Shown here: in pieces, positions 53,657 through 63,497 of the stretch | Layout of the letters: the number at the start of each line of letters is the position of its first letter | Numbering within the stretch: the first letter of the stretch is position 1 | NCBI GenBank assembly: GCA_023664365.1 | Contig: JAMPFR010000001.1 | Span: forward strand, 66,074 to 130,073 | Source of the DNA: Acetatifactor muris | GTDB lineage: Bacteria; Bacillota; Clostridia; Lachnospirales; Lachnospiraceae | Direction of reading: 5' to 3' | DNA: 64,000 nt | Translations under genes and position numbers: made by a program | Notes under the pieces: model-generated | What the model was told of the DNA's origin: nothing | Databases searched by the model: none | Seen by the model: the letters and a program-made list of their open reading frames with translations, nothing else

Positions 53657-55927
53657 ATGAAAAAGAACAAAGCCATTGTGATACTGCTTTGTATTCTGCT
53701 GCTCCTTGTGGGAGTGACTTACGTCGATATATTCGGCGTCAATGCGGCGGGAGAAGGCAGCGCTTCCACCATTAAGCTGGGACTTGACCTTGCAGGGGGC
53801 GTCAGCATTACTTATCAGGTGGTGGGGGAGGAAGCTCCGGACGCTACCGACATGGCGGACACCATTGCCAAGCTCCAGAAGCGTGTGGAGCAGCGCAGCA
53901 CGGAGGCCATTGTGTACCAGGAGGGCGCTGACAGAATCAATATTGAGATTCCGGGTGTCACCGACGCAAATGAAATCCTGCAGGAGCTGGGACGGCCCGG
54001 CGCCCTGTATTTTATCGCGGAGACGGATTCCGACGGGAACACAAACTATGCCAGCCAGATGGTGCAGAATTCGGACGGCTCTTACGGTTACACCTATGTA
54101 ATGTATAAAACCATTGACGAGCTGCTGGCGGACGGCTCCGTGCTGCTGACGGGTACGGATGTGCAGGACGCCCAGGCCACCAGCATGAGAGATCAGCAGC
54201 TGGGAAATGTGGAGTATGCGGTAAGCCTTACCATGACCGAGGAGGGCAGGCAGAAATTTGCGGACGCCACCCAAAATGCTTTGAGCAAGGGAGAGTCCCT
54301 GGGAATTTATTACGACGGAAGCATTATCAGCGCCCCCAGGGTGCAGGTGGTTATCAATGACGGGAATGCCGTAATTTCTCCTATGGAGTCCTATGAGAGG
54401 GCTGAGAACCTGGCTTCCACCATCCGCATCGGCGGCCTGAAGCTGGAGCTGGAGGAGCTGCATTCCAAGGTGGTGGGTGCCCAGCTGGGCGTGGACGCCA
54501 TTTCCACAAGCCTGAAGGCCGGATTCATCGGTCTGTGCCTGGTAATTCTGTTTATGATTATTATGTACCGGATACCCGGACTCAGCTCCGCCATTGCTCT
54601 GCTGGCCTATACGGCGCTGGTGGTGCTGCTGCTGAAGGGCTTTGACATGACGCTGACCCTGTCCGGCATCGCAGGCATTATCCTGTCCATCGGCATGGCG
54701 GTGGACGCCAACGTTATCATTTTTGCCCGTATCCGGGAGGAGCTTGCCACAGGCAAGACCGTGCGGAATGCCATCAAGATCGGGTTTGACAAGGCGCTGT
54801 CCGCCATTGTGGACGGCAATATCACCACTCTGCTGGCGGCAGGGGTGCTGCTGCTCCTGGGCCCCGGCTCCGTGAAGGGCTTCGCCCAGACCCTTGCCTT
54901 GGGTATTGCGGTATCCATGTTCACGGCCCTGGTGGTGACGAGATATATTTTGTACGCCTTTTATGCCGTGGGCTTAAAGAGCGAAAAGCTCTACGGTATC
55001 GGCAAAGAGCATAAGACCCTGGATTTTCTTTCCAAAAAGGGAATTTTTTTCGGCATTTCTCTTGCTTTGATTGTGGCAGGCTTTGTGGTTATGGGCGTGA
55101 GCAAGGCCCGGACCGGAGACGCGCTGAATTACAGCCTGGAATTTAAGGGCGGCACACAGACCACGGTAATGTTTAACGAGAAGATAGATTTGGACACGGC
55201 CAACGAAAAGATTGCGCCCCGAATTGAGGATATTACGGGAAGCGCCGTGCAGATTCAGACAGTGCAGGATTCCAACGAGGTCATCTTTAAGACCAACAGC
55301 CTGACCGTGGAGCAGAGGGAGGCCGTAAACCGGATGCTGACGGATGAATGGGGCGTCGGGGAAAAGCAGATTACCTCCGAGACCATCAGCTCCACCATCA
55401 GCAACGAGATGAAATCCGACACCATCATTGCGGTGGCAGTGGCAATCGTCTGTATGCTGATTTATATCCGAATCCGGTTCAAGGATCTTCGGTTCGGCGT
55501 CAGCAGTATTCTGGCTCTGCTCCATGACGTGTTGATTGTGCTGGCATTTTATGCAGTGGCAAAGGTGTCCGTCAGCAACACCTTTGTGGCATGTATGCTG
55601 ACCATTGTGGGTTACTCCATCAACGCCACCATTGTTATCTTTGACCGCATCCGGGAGAACATGGCGGTAATGTCCGCCAGGGATGATTTGAAGGACGTTG
55701 TAAATAAGAGTATTACCCAGACCATGTCCAGAAGCATTTTCACCTCCCTGACTACCTTCATCATGGTGGCGGTGCTGTATATCCTGGGCGTAACCAGTAT
55801 TCGGGACTTTGCCCTGCCTCTGATGGTAGGCATTGTCTGCGGCACTTATTCCTCCATCTGCCTGGCAGGGGGCATGTGGTATCTGTTCCGGACGAAGATA
55901 CAGCCGAAGAAGCAGAAACAGCAGTAA
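53657..55927 (+). CDS. secDF: Fused protein translocase subunit SecD-SecF
   Basis: 756 residues: SecD in the first 430 and SecF in the rest. SecD begins with one membrane segment and the D1 motif LGLDLAGGVSITYQV; D5/D6-like GMAVDANVIIFARIREE ends it. SecF shows LEFKGGTQTTV and GYSINATIVIFDRIREN. Twelve membrane segments expected, with two large external domains; uses the proton gradient to pull exported proteins through SecYEG. Fusion into one chain is usual in many Firmicutes. ATG follows GGACGAAAGAAC, a weak ribosome site. Confidence 0.96.
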   Translation: MKKNKAIVILLCILLLLVGVTYVDIFGVNAAGEGSASTIKLGLDLAGGVSITYQVVGEEAPDATDMADTIAKLQKRVEQRSTEAIVYQEGADRINIEIPGVTDANEILQELGRPGALYFIAETDSDGNTNYASQMVQNSDGSYGYTYVMYKTIDELLADGSVLLTGTDVQDAQATSMRDQQLGNVEYAVSLTMTEEGRQKFADATQNALSKGESLGIYYDGSIISAPRVQVVINDGNAVISPMESYERAENLASTIRIGGLKLELEELHSKVVGAQLGVDAISTSLKAGFIGLCLVILFMIIMYRIPGLSSAIALLAYTALVVLLLKGFDMTLTLSGIAGIILSIGMAVDANVIIFARIREELATGKTVRNAIKIGFDKALSAIVDGNITTLLAAGVLLLLGPGSVKGFAQTLALGIAVSMFTALVVTRYILYAFYAVGLKSEKLYGIGKEHKTLDFLSKKGIFFGISLALIVAGFVVMGVSKARTGDALNYSLEFKGGTQTTVMFNEKIDLDTANEKIAPRIEDITGSAVQIQTVQDSNEVIFKTNSLTVEQREAVNRMLTDEWGVGEKQITSETISSTISNEMKSDTIIAVAVAIVCMLIYIRIRFKDLRFGVSSILALLHDVLIVLAFYAVAKVSVSNTFVACMLTIVGYSINATIVIFDRIRENMAVMSARDDLKDVVNKSITQTMSRSIFTSLTTFIMVAVLYILGVTSIRDFALPLMVGIVCGTYSSICLAGGMWYLFRTKIQPKKQKQQ

Positions 55928-56046
55928 GATTTTTTTATGGGTTTTTAAGATTTAGATTAGAAAATAGACACACTTTGGACACATTTCCCGGGTAATATGT
56001 ATTTCAGATAGTTGATGAACTCACTATCTCCCCCTCATAAGAAAAG

Positions 56047-56084
56047 CGAAAGAGTCTCGGCGCAAGCCGGGGCTCTTTCGTTTT
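56047..56084 (+). terminator. Terminator of secDF
   Basis: CGAAAGAGTCTCGGC (56047-56061) pairs with the stretch 56066-56080 (ending CTCTTTCG) around a GCAA loop, followed by TTTT. Confidence 0.85.
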
Positions 56085-56125
56085 CCCGGGGCATCCGGCA
56101 GAACCTTAAGCCTTTGCCTGTTACA

Positions 56126-56261
56126 GGCGGCAGCGGGCAGTCTTCCCGTGCAGACTGTGCAAGACGTCGGCGCTTGGCAAGCGTATTGTGCTTGCTTAGC
56201 GCCGTTACGTCGCGCCTTCAAGCGAAAGCGGGTCTGCATGGGAAGACTGCCCGCTGCCGCC
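56126..56261. repeat. Very long imperfect hairpin element (136 bp)
   Basis: Arms 56126-56156 and 56231-56261 form 31 pairs, only two of them G-T wobbles. Within the 74-nt centre a second stem, 56163-56168 plus 56169-56174 plus 56177-56182, pairs with 56207-56211, 56198-56204 and 56190-56195 around a 7-nt loop. GC-rich, no ORF conserved. Lies between the secDF terminator and the SGNH hydrolase promoter. Looks like a small palindromic mobile or REP-like element, or a structured RNA. Confidence 0.75.
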
Positions 56262-56320
56262 GTCACTCTGAAGCAATGCCAAACGGTTGCTTCGCCGATC
56301 ACTTGATTACAGCACGCATC

Positions 56321-56349
56321 TTGTGAAAAAACGCTCTTTGTGGTACACT
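56321..56349 (+). promoter_or_regulatory. Promoter of the SGNH hydrolase
   Basis: TTGTGA at 56321-56326, 17-bp spacer, TACACT at 56344-56349. The mRNA leader would be about 90 nt. Confidence 0.55.
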
Positions 56350-56444
56350 GTGTTAGTCAATACTTCGCGGTATTCGTCAAATATCCATGCAAGCATGGCT
56401 ATTTTCCTCATTGCCCGCGGGAATATAGTAACGGAGGAGTTCAT

Positions 56445-57311
56445 ATGAATTTGAGTAGCCGGAAGCAGAAGCCGGAGGCCGGCCCGTACAGGTATATCTG
56501 CGGCGCGGTGGCGGCGCTGCTGTCGCTTTCGTTGTTTCTGTTTATTCTGAAAACGGTGCAGGGACATTCGGGGGAACAGACGGTTGAGATAGTCGTTTTC
56601 GGTGACAGCGTATTCGGAGAGGGCAGGGGTGGAACGGCGGTTCCCGCACAGCTTGAGACGCTGTCGGGGAGAAGCGTATATAACGCTGCATTTGGCGGCA
56701 CATGCGCGGCCAGGCTGGAGCAGGGCAAGCCGTTGGATTATACCAGAGGAACCTTTTCGCTGGTGTCGTTGGTTAAGTCGGTAGAGGCGGATGACTTCGG
56801 CGTGCAGCAGTCCGTTATTATGCGGGAGAGCAATGCCGAGTACTTTGAGGAAGTGATAGACGGACTGGAAAAACTGGATTTTTCCAAAGTGGATATTTAT
56901 ATAATACAGCAGGGCCTGAACGATTATCAGCAGGCGGTGCCTATTGAAAATCCGGAAGACATTTATGATGAGCATACGTTTCTGGGGGCGCTGCGGGTGG
57001 CGGTACATTCTTTGAAAAGCAGAACCCCGGAGGCCAGGATTGTCTTTGTGACGCCGCTTTTTACCTGGTATACGGCCGCCGGGTGGACTTGTGAGACAGA
57101 TTATGGCGGGGGAACTCTGGAGGACTATGTAAACGCGGAAATTTCTCTGGCCGGGGAGCTTGGTGTTGAAGTCATAGATGTGTATCATGATTTTTTCCCC
57201 CATGAGGAGTGGGAGGACTGGAAGCTTTACAGCAGGGACGGCATGCACCCCAATGAAGCCGGCAGGGAAAAGATGGCCCGGCGGATTGCAGAATATCTGG
57301 AACAGAAATAA
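56445..57311 (+). CDS. SGNH/GDSL-type hydrolase, membrane-anchored
   Basis: 288 residues from ATG 56445 behind GGAGGAG; the frame is open to 56340. One N-terminal membrane helix (about 18-38), then the esterase blocks: VVFGDSVFGEG (nucleophile Ser), GGTCAARL, QGLNDYQ (block III Asn), and DGMHPNEAG (block V Asp and His). Probably faces outside and removes acyl or acetyl groups from a cell-surface or dietary polymer; no partner acyltransferase is nearby. Confidence 0.88.
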   Translation: MNLSSRKQKPEAGPYRYICGAVAALLSLSLFLFILKTVQGHSGEQTVEIVVFGDSVFGEGRGGTAVPAQLETLSGRSVYNAAFGGTCAARLEQGKPLDYTRGTFSLVSLVKSVEADDFGVQQSVIMRESNAEYFEEVIDGLEKLDFSKVDIYIIQQGLNDYQQAVPIENPEDIYDEHTFLGALRVAVHSLKSRTPEARIVFVTPLFTWYTAAGWTCETDYGGGTLEDYVNAEISLAGELGVEVIDVYHDFFPHEEWEDWKLYSRDGMHPNEAGREKMARRIAEYLEQK

Positions 57312-57337
57312 ATAAGAATAACAGTGAAGGGAAAGGT

Positions 57338-58828
57338 ATGGTTGTTGCTATGAGGTTGGCGGAATTGTTTGAAAAACTGGAATACGAATGCGTACAGGGC
57401 AGTATGGACAGAGAAGTCAGCGGGGTGGTGAATGATTCCCGCCGGGTGGCGCCGGGCAGCCTTTTTATCTGCATAGAGGGCGCTAATTTTGACGGGCACA
57501 GGTTTGCGGCAGAGGTGGTGGAAAAGGGAGCGGCGGCGCTTCTGGTTTCCAAGGAGGTTGAGGGCGGAATCGGCGAGAAGGATATTACCGTCATCAGAGT
57601 GGAAAACACCAGATATGCCATGGCGTTTGTCTCTGCGGCCTGGTTCGGGTATCCCGCGGAGAAGCTGAAGACCATAGGAATTACCGGCACTAAGGGTAAG
57701 ACTACCACCACCTATCTGGTGAGGTCTATTTTACAGAATGCCGGGATCAAATGCGGACTGATTGGTACCATTGAGACGATTATCGGCGACGAGGCGGTTC
57801 ACGCGGACAATACTACGCCGGAGTCCTACGTCTTACAGGAAACCTTTGCCAGAATGGTGGATGCGGGTATGGAGGCTGTGGTGATGGAGGTCTCTTCCCA
57901 GGCCCTGATGCTGCACAGAACCCGGGGATTTATTTTTGACTACGGAATTTTCACCAATCTGGAGGCGGATCATATCGGGCCTAACGAGCATGCCAGCTTT
58001 GAGGAATATGCGGCGTGTAAGGGGATGCTGTTTCGGCAGTGCAGAGTGGGCATTGTCAACGGAGATGATGTTCATCTGGAAAGCATTGTGAAGGGCCATA
58101 CCTGCGAACTGGAAACCTACGGGCTGGGCCCGGACAATCAGCTGCGGGCGGCAGGGATCCGGCGGGTTTATATGCCCGGCGCCCTGGGGGTGGATTTCCG
58201 CACGGAGGGACTGCTGGAGCTGGACGTGAAGCTCCCCATGCCGGGTAAATTCAGCGTTTATAATGCGCTGTGCGCCATCTCTATCTGCCGTCATTTTCAG
58301 GTGAACGAGGCGGTGATCTGCAGGGCGCTGCTGGGTTCAAAAGTGAAGGGGCGCATTGAAAAGGTGGAGGTTTCCGACAAATTTATTGTGCTGATAGACT
58401 ATGCCCATAATGCCATGGCCCTGGAAAGCCTTCTGTCTACGCTTAAGGAGTATCATCCCCACCGCCTTGTGTGTCTGTTCGGCTGCGGCGGCAACCGGGC
58501 GAGAATGCGTCGGTTTGAGATGGGAGAGGTCAGCGGAAGGCTGGCGGATCTGACAATCATCACCTCAGATAATCCCAGATTTGAGGAGCCCGTAAGCATT
58601 ATCGAGGATATTAAGACGGGAATCGGCAAAACAGAGGGAGCTTATGTGGAAATCTGCGACAGGCGGGAAGCCATTGCCTTTTGCATTTCCCATGCGGAGG
58701 AAGGGGATATTATTGTCCTGGCAGGCAAGGGCCATGAGGATTATCAGGAAATTAAGGGGGAGAAATATCCCATGGACGAGAGAGTCATTATCAGGGAACT
58801 GCTGGAGGGCGGTCTGCAGCACATTTGA
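57338..58828 (+). CDS. murE: UDP-N-acetylmuramoyl-tripeptide synthetase, meso-diaminopimelate type
   Basis: 496 residues. N-terminal uridine-binding domain, the ATP loop GITGTKGKTTTTYL, carbamylated-Lys region, and the amino acid selector TSDNPRFEEP, whose DNPR indicates diaminopimelate rather than lysine. Adds the third residue of the peptidoglycan stem peptide in the cytoplasm. ATG 57338 has GGGAAAGG upstream; ATG 57350 is possible. Follows the SGNH gene after 26 bp. Confidence 0.95.
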   Translation: MVVAMRLAELFEKLEYECVQGSMDREVSGVVNDSRRVAPGSLFICIEGANFDGHRFAAEVVEKGAAALLVSKEVEGGIGEKDITVIRVENTRYAMAFVSAAWFGYPAEKLKTIGITGTKGKTTTTYLVRSILQNAGIKCGLIGTIETIIGDEAVHADNTTPESYVLQETFARMVDAGMEAVVMEVSSQALMLHRTRGFIFDYGIFTNLEADHIGPNEHASFEEYAACKGMLFRQCRVGIVNGDDVHLESIVKGHTCELETYGLGPDNQLRAAGIRRVYMPGALGVDFRTEGLLELDVKLPMPGKFSVYNALCAISICRHFQVNEAVICRALLGSKVKGRIEKVEVSDKFIVLIDYAHNAMALESLLSTLKEYHPHRLVCLFGCGGNRARMRRFEMGEVSGRLADLTIITSDNPRFEEPVSIIEDIKTGIGKTEGAYVEICDRREAIAFCISHAEEGDIIVLAGKGHEDYQEIKGEKYPMDERVIIRELLEGGLQHI

Positions 58829-58851
58829 GAGCGGCCTGCAGGTCTGCGGGC

Positions 58852-58940
58852 AGCGGAGGCAAACGGCGGAGGCAAACGGCAGAGGCAGACGGCAGACAGC
58901 AGAGGCAGACAGCAGAGACAGACGGCAGACAGCGGAGGAC
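58852..58940 (+). repeat. 13-bp tandem repeat between murE and priA
   Basis: Units such as AGCGGAGGCAAAC at 58852, 58865, 58878, 58898 and 58911, with 7-bp half-units GGCAGAC at 58891 and 58924. One strand is almost all purine plus C. Not coding in a conserved frame. The tail end supplies the region before the priA ribosome site. Confidence 0.8.
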
Positions 58941-58952
58941 TGAGGAGAAAAA

Positions 58953-61274
58953 GTGGCAGAGCTTTACGCGGACATCATTGTGGATGTCTCACACGAAAAA
59001 CTGGATAGGCCGTTCCAGTACCGGGTGCCGGAACGGCTGCGGGGCGTTCTGGAGACGGGAATGTGCGTGGCGGTTCCTTTCGGAAAGGGCAACAGGCAGA
59101 CGAAGGGATACGTCGTCGGCATGGGGGAGGAGTGCAAGTTCGACCCCGGACGGATAAAGGATATTCTGGGCATTGTGCAGAACGGCGTAGGGGTGGAGGA
59201 CAGGATGATTGCCCTGGCCGGATGGATACGGAAAAATTACGGTTCCACCATGATACAGGCGTTGAAGACGGTGCTGCCTGCAAAGCAGTCCGTGAAAAAG
59301 CTGGAGCACCGCACGGTGCAGCGCATTCTCGGGAAAGAGGAGATCCTGTCCCTGTTGGGGGAAAGCAGGCGGAAAAAGCAGGTGGCCAGGGAAAGGCTGC
59401 TGCAGGAGCTGGTGGAGCAGGAGGCGATTCCCTATGAATGGGTGACGGGGAAGCTGGGAGTGTCCGCCCAGACGGTGAAAAGCCTGGAAAAATCAGGGGC
59501 CGTGCGGGTGGTAAGCAAAATGAGCCTGCGGAATCCGGTAAACCTTGGAGGCGCAGGCTCCGGTTTCGGGGATTTTGATTCCGGCAGCTTCCTCCCGGAC
59601 AGGGAACCGGGCGGCAGGCCGGAGGGCGGCGGTGACAGACTGCTGTGGCTGAGTCCGGCCCAGCGGCGGATTGCGGAGGAGGTTCTGGCGGATTTTGACA
59701 GGGGAAAGCCGGGGACATACCTGATACACGGCATTACGGGAAGCGGCAAGACGGAAGTGTATCTGCAGATTATTGAGGAGATGGTAAAGCGGGGAAAGCA
59801 GGCCATTATGCTGATTCCGGAGATTGCTCTGACCTATCAGACCTTACTTCGCTTTTACAGGAGGTTTGGAGACAGAGTCAGCGTCATGAATTCCACTCTG
59901 TCTCCGGGGGAGAAATACGATCAGTGCCAGAGGGCAAAAAGCGGCGAAATTGATGTGATTATCGGCCCCAGATCCGCGCTGTTTACCCCCTTTCCCAATC
60001 TGGGGGTCATCGTCATGGACGAGGAGCACGAGGGCAGCTATAAGAGCGAATCCACGCCCAAGTATCATGCCAGGGAGACGGCGCAGGAGGTGGCAAGGCT
60101 GTTTGGAGCCAGCCTGGTGCTCGGCTCGGCCACGCCTTCCCTGGAGGCCTACTTCCGGGCGGAGACAGGGGAGTATAAGCTGTTTCAGCTGAAGGAGAGA
60201 CTGACGGGCGGGCAGCTGCCCGCTGTCTATACGGTGGATTTGCGCCGGGAACTGAAGGAGGGAAACCGCTCCATTTTCAGCATAAAGCTCCAGGAGCTTC
60301 TGGCCGACAGGCTGCAGAAAAAGGAGCAGAGCATTCTTTTTTTGAACAGAAGGGGCTATGCGGGGTTTATTTCCTGCAGATCCTGCGGCCATGTAATGAA
60401 GTGTCCTCACTGCGACGTGTCTCTTTCAGAGCATAAAAACGGCAGGCTTATCTGTCACTACTGCGGCTACAGCGAGCCGAAGGTCAGGCAGTGTCCCAAG
60501 TGCGGATCCGCCTATATCAGCGGCTTTAAGGCGGGAACCCAGCAGATAGAGGAGAAGCTGCAGGCTATGTTTCCCGGAGTGCGCACTCTGCGGATGGACG
60601 GGGATACCACGAAGACAAAGGGCAGCTACGAGAAAATTCTCTCAGCCTTTGCCAACCGGGAAGCGGATGTGCTTATCGGCACACAGATGATTGTGAAGGG
60701 CCACGATTTTCCCGGCGTGACGCTGGTAGGAGTGCTGGCGGCGGATTTGTCGTTAAGCGCAGGCGACTACCGGGCCGGGGAGCGAACCTTTCAGTTGCTG
60801 ACCCAGGCGGTGGGCAGAGCGGGGCGGGGCAGCCTTCCCGGGGAAGCGGTGATTCAGACCTATCAGCCGGAGCATTATGCCATAGTCTGTGCAGCAGGGC
60901 AGGATTACGAGAGCTTTTACCGGGAGGAGATTGCGTACCGGGAGCTGGGAAATTATCCGCCTGCGGCCCATATGCTGGCGGTGCAGATTTATGCCAGGGA
61001 GGAAGGGCGGGGCGCGGAATTGGCGGAATCCCTGGCGGAAGCAGTGAAGAAGCGGTATCGGGATCTGCGGAACAACAGTCCTTCCGGTGACGCTGTCCGG
61101 ATTATCGGGCCTGCGCCTGCGGCCATCGGAAGAATTAATGATATTTTTAGATTTGTGTTCTATGTGAAAGCCTCAAAATATGGTAAACTGGTAGAGATAA
61201 AGGATTTGCTGGAGGAGGACATAGAAAAGCGCCAGCTTCGCACAGAGGCGGTGCAGTTTGATTTTGCAGTTTAA
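58953..61274 (+). CDS. priA: Primosomal protein N' (replication restart helicase)
   Basis: 773 residues from a GTG behind GAGGAG. N-terminal DNA-binding domains, then helicase motifs: Walker A HGITGSGKTEVYLQ, DEEH box VMDEEHEGSYKSE, and GSATPSLEAY. The zinc domain has eight Cys in the pairs CRSCG, CPHCD, CHYCG and CPKCG. Reloads the replisome at stalled forks. A Gly/Ser-rich linker of about 40 residues (GSGFGDFDSGSF region) before the helicase core is not usual. Same operon as def, fmt and rsmB. Confidence 0.96.
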   Translation: MAELYADIIVDVSHEKLDRPFQYRVPERLRGVLETGMCVAVPFGKGNRQTKGYVVGMGEECKFDPGRIKDILGIVQNGVGVEDRMIALAGWIRKNYGSTMIQALKTVLPAKQSVKKLEHRTVQRILGKEEILSLLGESRRKKQVARERLLQELVEQEAIPYEWVTGKLGVSAQTVKSLEKSGAVRVVSKMSLRNPVNLGGAGSGFGDFDSGSFLPDREPGGRPEGGGDRLLWLSPAQRRIAEEVLADFDRGKPGTYLIHGITGSGKTEVYLQIIEEMVKRGKQAIMLIPEIALTYQTLLRFYRRFGDRVSVMNSTLSPGEKYDQCQRAKSGEIDVIIGPRSALFTPFPNLGVIVMDEEHEGSYKSESTPKYHARETAQEVARLFGASLVLGSATPSLEAYFRAETGEYKLFQLKERLTGGQLPAVYTVDLRRELKEGNRSIFSIKLQELLADRLQKKEQSILFLNRRGYAGFISCRSCGHVMKCPHCDVSLSEHKNGRLICHYCGYSEPKVRQCPKCGSAYISGFKAGTQQIEEKLQAMFPGVRTLRMDGDTTKTKGSYEKILSAFANREADVLIGTQMIVKGHDFPGVTLVGVLAADLSLSAGDYRAGERTFQLLTQAVGRAGRGSLPGEAVIQTYQPEHYAIVCAAGQDYESFYREEIAYRELGNYPPAAHMLAVQIYAREEGRGAELAESLAEAVKKRYRDLRNNSPSGDAVRIIGPAPAAIGRINDIFRFVFYVKASKYGKLVEIKDLLEEDIEKRQLRTEAVQFDFAV

Positions 61275-61288
61275 CAATCAGGAAAGGT

Positions 61289-61780
61289 GTGGATATTCAA
61301 GTGGCAATCAGAAACATACGGGAAATCGGAGATGAGGTACTTACCAAAAAGTGTAAGGAAGTAACGGAAATGACGCCCCGGGTCAGGGAATTGATTGAGG
61401 ATATGTTGGAGACAATGTATGAGGCAAACGGCGTGGGCCTGGCGGCGCCCCAGGTGGGAGTTTTAAAGAGGATTGTGGTCATAGACACCACAGGGGACGA
61501 TCCCCATATTCTGATTAATCCCAGGATTGTGGAAGCCTCCGGGGAGCAGACCGGCCATGAGGGATGCCTGAGCGTACCCGGGAAATCGGGACAGGTCACC
61601 AGACCCAACTATGTGAAGGCGGTGGCGATGGATGTGAACATGAAACCCTTTGAACTGGAGGGCACGGAGCTTCTGGCAAGAGCCATCTGCCATGAACTGG
61701 ATCACCTGGAGGGCCATCTCTATGTGGAAAAGGTGGAGGGAGAACTCCAGGACGTGAAGCCTGAGGAAGAAGAGGACTGA
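61289..61780 (+). CDS. def: Peptide deformylase
   Basis: 163 residues from GTG 61289; homologues usually begin M-A-I-R, which would put the start at GTG 61301. All three motifs are present: GVGLAAPQVG, EGCLSVPG and ICHELDHLEG, whose Cys and two His hold the metal and whose Glu is catalytic. Removes the formyl group from new proteins, the counterpart of the fmt product next to it. Confidence 0.96.
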   Translation: MDIQVAIRNIREIGDEVLTKKCKEVTEMTPRVRELIEDMLETMYEANGVGLAAPQVGVLKRIVVIDTTGDDPHILINPRIVEASGEQTGHEGCLSVPGKSGQVTRPNYVKAVAMDVNMKPFELEGTELLARAICHELDHLEGHLYVEKVEGELQDVKPEEEED

Positions 61781-61781
61781 T

Positions 61782-62795
61782 ATGAAAATCATTTTTATGG
61801 GTACGCCCGACTTTGCGGCAGGAGCACTGCGGGCGCTGATAGCGGCAGGCCATGACATTGCCGCAGTGGTGACCCAGCCGGACCGGGCCAAAGGCAGGAG
61901 CGGGGCTCCGATTCCTTCTCCCGTGAAGGTCTGCGGGCTGGAGCACCATATTCCGGTTCTGCAGCCTAAGCGCGTAAAGGCGCCGGAGACGGTGGCGGAG
62001 CTGAAGACATATCAGGCGGACATTTACATTGTGGCCGCCTACGGACAGATTCTATCTCAGGAGATTCTGGATTTGCCTCCATACGGCTGTCTGAATATTC
62101 ACGCCTCCCTGCTGCCGAAGTACAGGGGCGCGTCCCCCATACAGCACGTTATCATTGACGGAGAAGAGCGGACGGGAATTACCGTCATGCAGATGGACGC
62201 CGGTCTGGACACAGGCGCCATGCTGTATAAAAAGGAGACGGTCATCGGGCCGGAGGATACCTATGAGACCCTCCATGACAGGCTTATGGAGCTGGGAGGG
62301 CAGGCCGTCACCGAGGCGCTTAAGCTGCTGGAGCAGGGGAAGCTTGTGCCGGAGAAGCAGGATGACAGCCAAAGCTGTTACGCCCCTCTTATTAAAAAGA
62401 GCATGGGAGAGATTGATTTCTCCAAGACGGCAGAGGAGATAGACAGGCTGATACGGGGAATGACGCCCTGGCCCAGCGCCTATACCTGTTTTCGGGGCAG
62501 GCAGCTGAAGATTTGGAAAGCGGTTCCGGATAGGGAGCGGGATGTGTCCGGCCATGTGCCCGGAGAGATACTCAGCGTGGAGAAGGAATCCGTGACGACA
62601 GCCACAGGCCGTGGCACATTAAGGCTGCTGGAGCTTCAGCTGGAGGGTAAAAAGCGGATGAGCGCCCATGACTTTCTGCTGGGCGTAAGGCCGGAACCGG
62701 GAGAAATTCTGGGGGCGGCCGGAATGCAGGGATCGGCAGACAGTTCGGAGACTGTCCGCAGCCACAGGCCGCAGCCGGGCGGGAAAGGAGATTGA
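61782..62795 (+). CDS. fmt: Methionyl-tRNA formyltransferase
   Basis: 337 residues, start one base after the def stop. MGTPDFAAGAL at the start, VAAYGQILSQEIL, and the catalytic region NIHASLLPKYRGASPIQ with Asn, His and Asp residues of the formyl-transfer site. OB-like C-terminal domain present; the last 25 residues are an unusual hydrophilic tail. Formylates the initiator Met-tRNA using 10-formyl-tetrahydrofolate. Confidence 0.96.
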   Translation: MKIIFMGTPDFAAGALRALIAAGHDIAAVVTQPDRAKGRSGAPIPSPVKVCGLEHHIPVLQPKRVKAPETVAELKTYQADIYIVAAYGQILSQEILDLPPYGCLNIHASLLPKYRGASPIQHVIIDGEERTGITVMQMDAGLDTGAMLYKKETVIGPEDTYETLHDRLMELGGQAVTEALKLLEQGKLVPEKQDDSQSCYAPLIKKSMGEIDFSKTAEEIDRLIRGMTPWPSAYTCFRGRQLKIWKAVPDRERDVSGHVPGEILSVEKESVTTATGRGTLRLLELQLEGKKRMSAHDFLLGVRPEPGEILGAAGMQGSADSSETVRSHRPQPGGKGD

Positions 62796-62796
62796 T

Positions 62797-63495
62797 ATGC
62801 CATATTATTATTATGATTTCACTTACATTCTTGTCATCATCGGCATGGTGCTCTGTCTGGGGGCCAGCTTCCGTGTGAACAGCGTTATGAAAAAGTACGG
62901 TAAGATTGGAAATTCCACAGGGATGACCGGCGCAGAGGCGGCGAGACGCATATTGAATAACGAGGGGCTGTATAACGTACAGATTGAATGCCTGCAGTCG
63001 GAGGACGGGGATCATTATGATCCCAGAACCAACACCGTGCGTCTCTCTTACGGCAATTTCAACGGGGCCACTGTCACTGCAGTGGGAGTGGCGGCTCATG
63101 AGTGCGGCCATGCCATTCAGCATGCAAAGGGATATTCTCCGCTGAACTTCAGGACGGCGCTGGTTCCGGTGGTGAATATCGGCAGTAAGCTGGGAATGCC
63201 CCTGATTATACTGGGCATACTGTTGAGCTGGAACAATGTGCTGATTCAGATTGGCATATGGGCCTTTTCACTGTCTGTTCTGTTCCAGCTGGTAACGCTT
63301 CCGGTGGAATTTAACGCATCCGCCAGAGCCATTGCAAAGATTGACCAGTACGGTCTGGTGAGCACGGAGGAGAACAGGGGCTGTAAGAAGGTGCTGAGCG
63401 CGGCGGCCATGACCTATGTGGCGGCAGCGGCGTCCTCCATTCTCCAGCTGCTGCGGCTGATTCTGCTGTTCGGGAACAACAGAAGGAGAGACTGA
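62797..63495 (+). CDS. Membrane zinc metallopeptidase (YugP-like)
   Basis: 232 residues with ATG behind AAAGGAG. One membrane segment at the N-terminus and two or three in the second half; the zinc motif HECGHA in VAAHECGHAIQHAKG, and a downstream Glu in PVEFNASARA that completes the site. DUF/neutral zinc metallopeptidase family common beside fmt and rsmB in clostridia. Substrate unknown. Confidence 0.9.
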   Translation: MPYYYYDFTYILVIIGMVLCLGASFRVNSVMKKYGKIGNSTGMTGAEAARRILNNEGLYNVQIECLQSEDGDHYDPRTNTVRLSYGNFNGATVTAVGVAAHECGHAIQHAKGYSPLNFRTALVPVVNIGSKLGMPLIILGILLSWNNVLIQIGIWAFSLSVLFQLVTLPVEFNASARAIAKIDQYGLVSTEENRGCKKVLSAAAMTYVAAAASSILQLLRLILLFGNNRRRD

Positions 63496-63497
63496 CC

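Noticed and set aside
58852..58940. Possible CRISPR-like array
   Set aside because: Repeats of 13 bp without unique spacers; plain tandem repeat.
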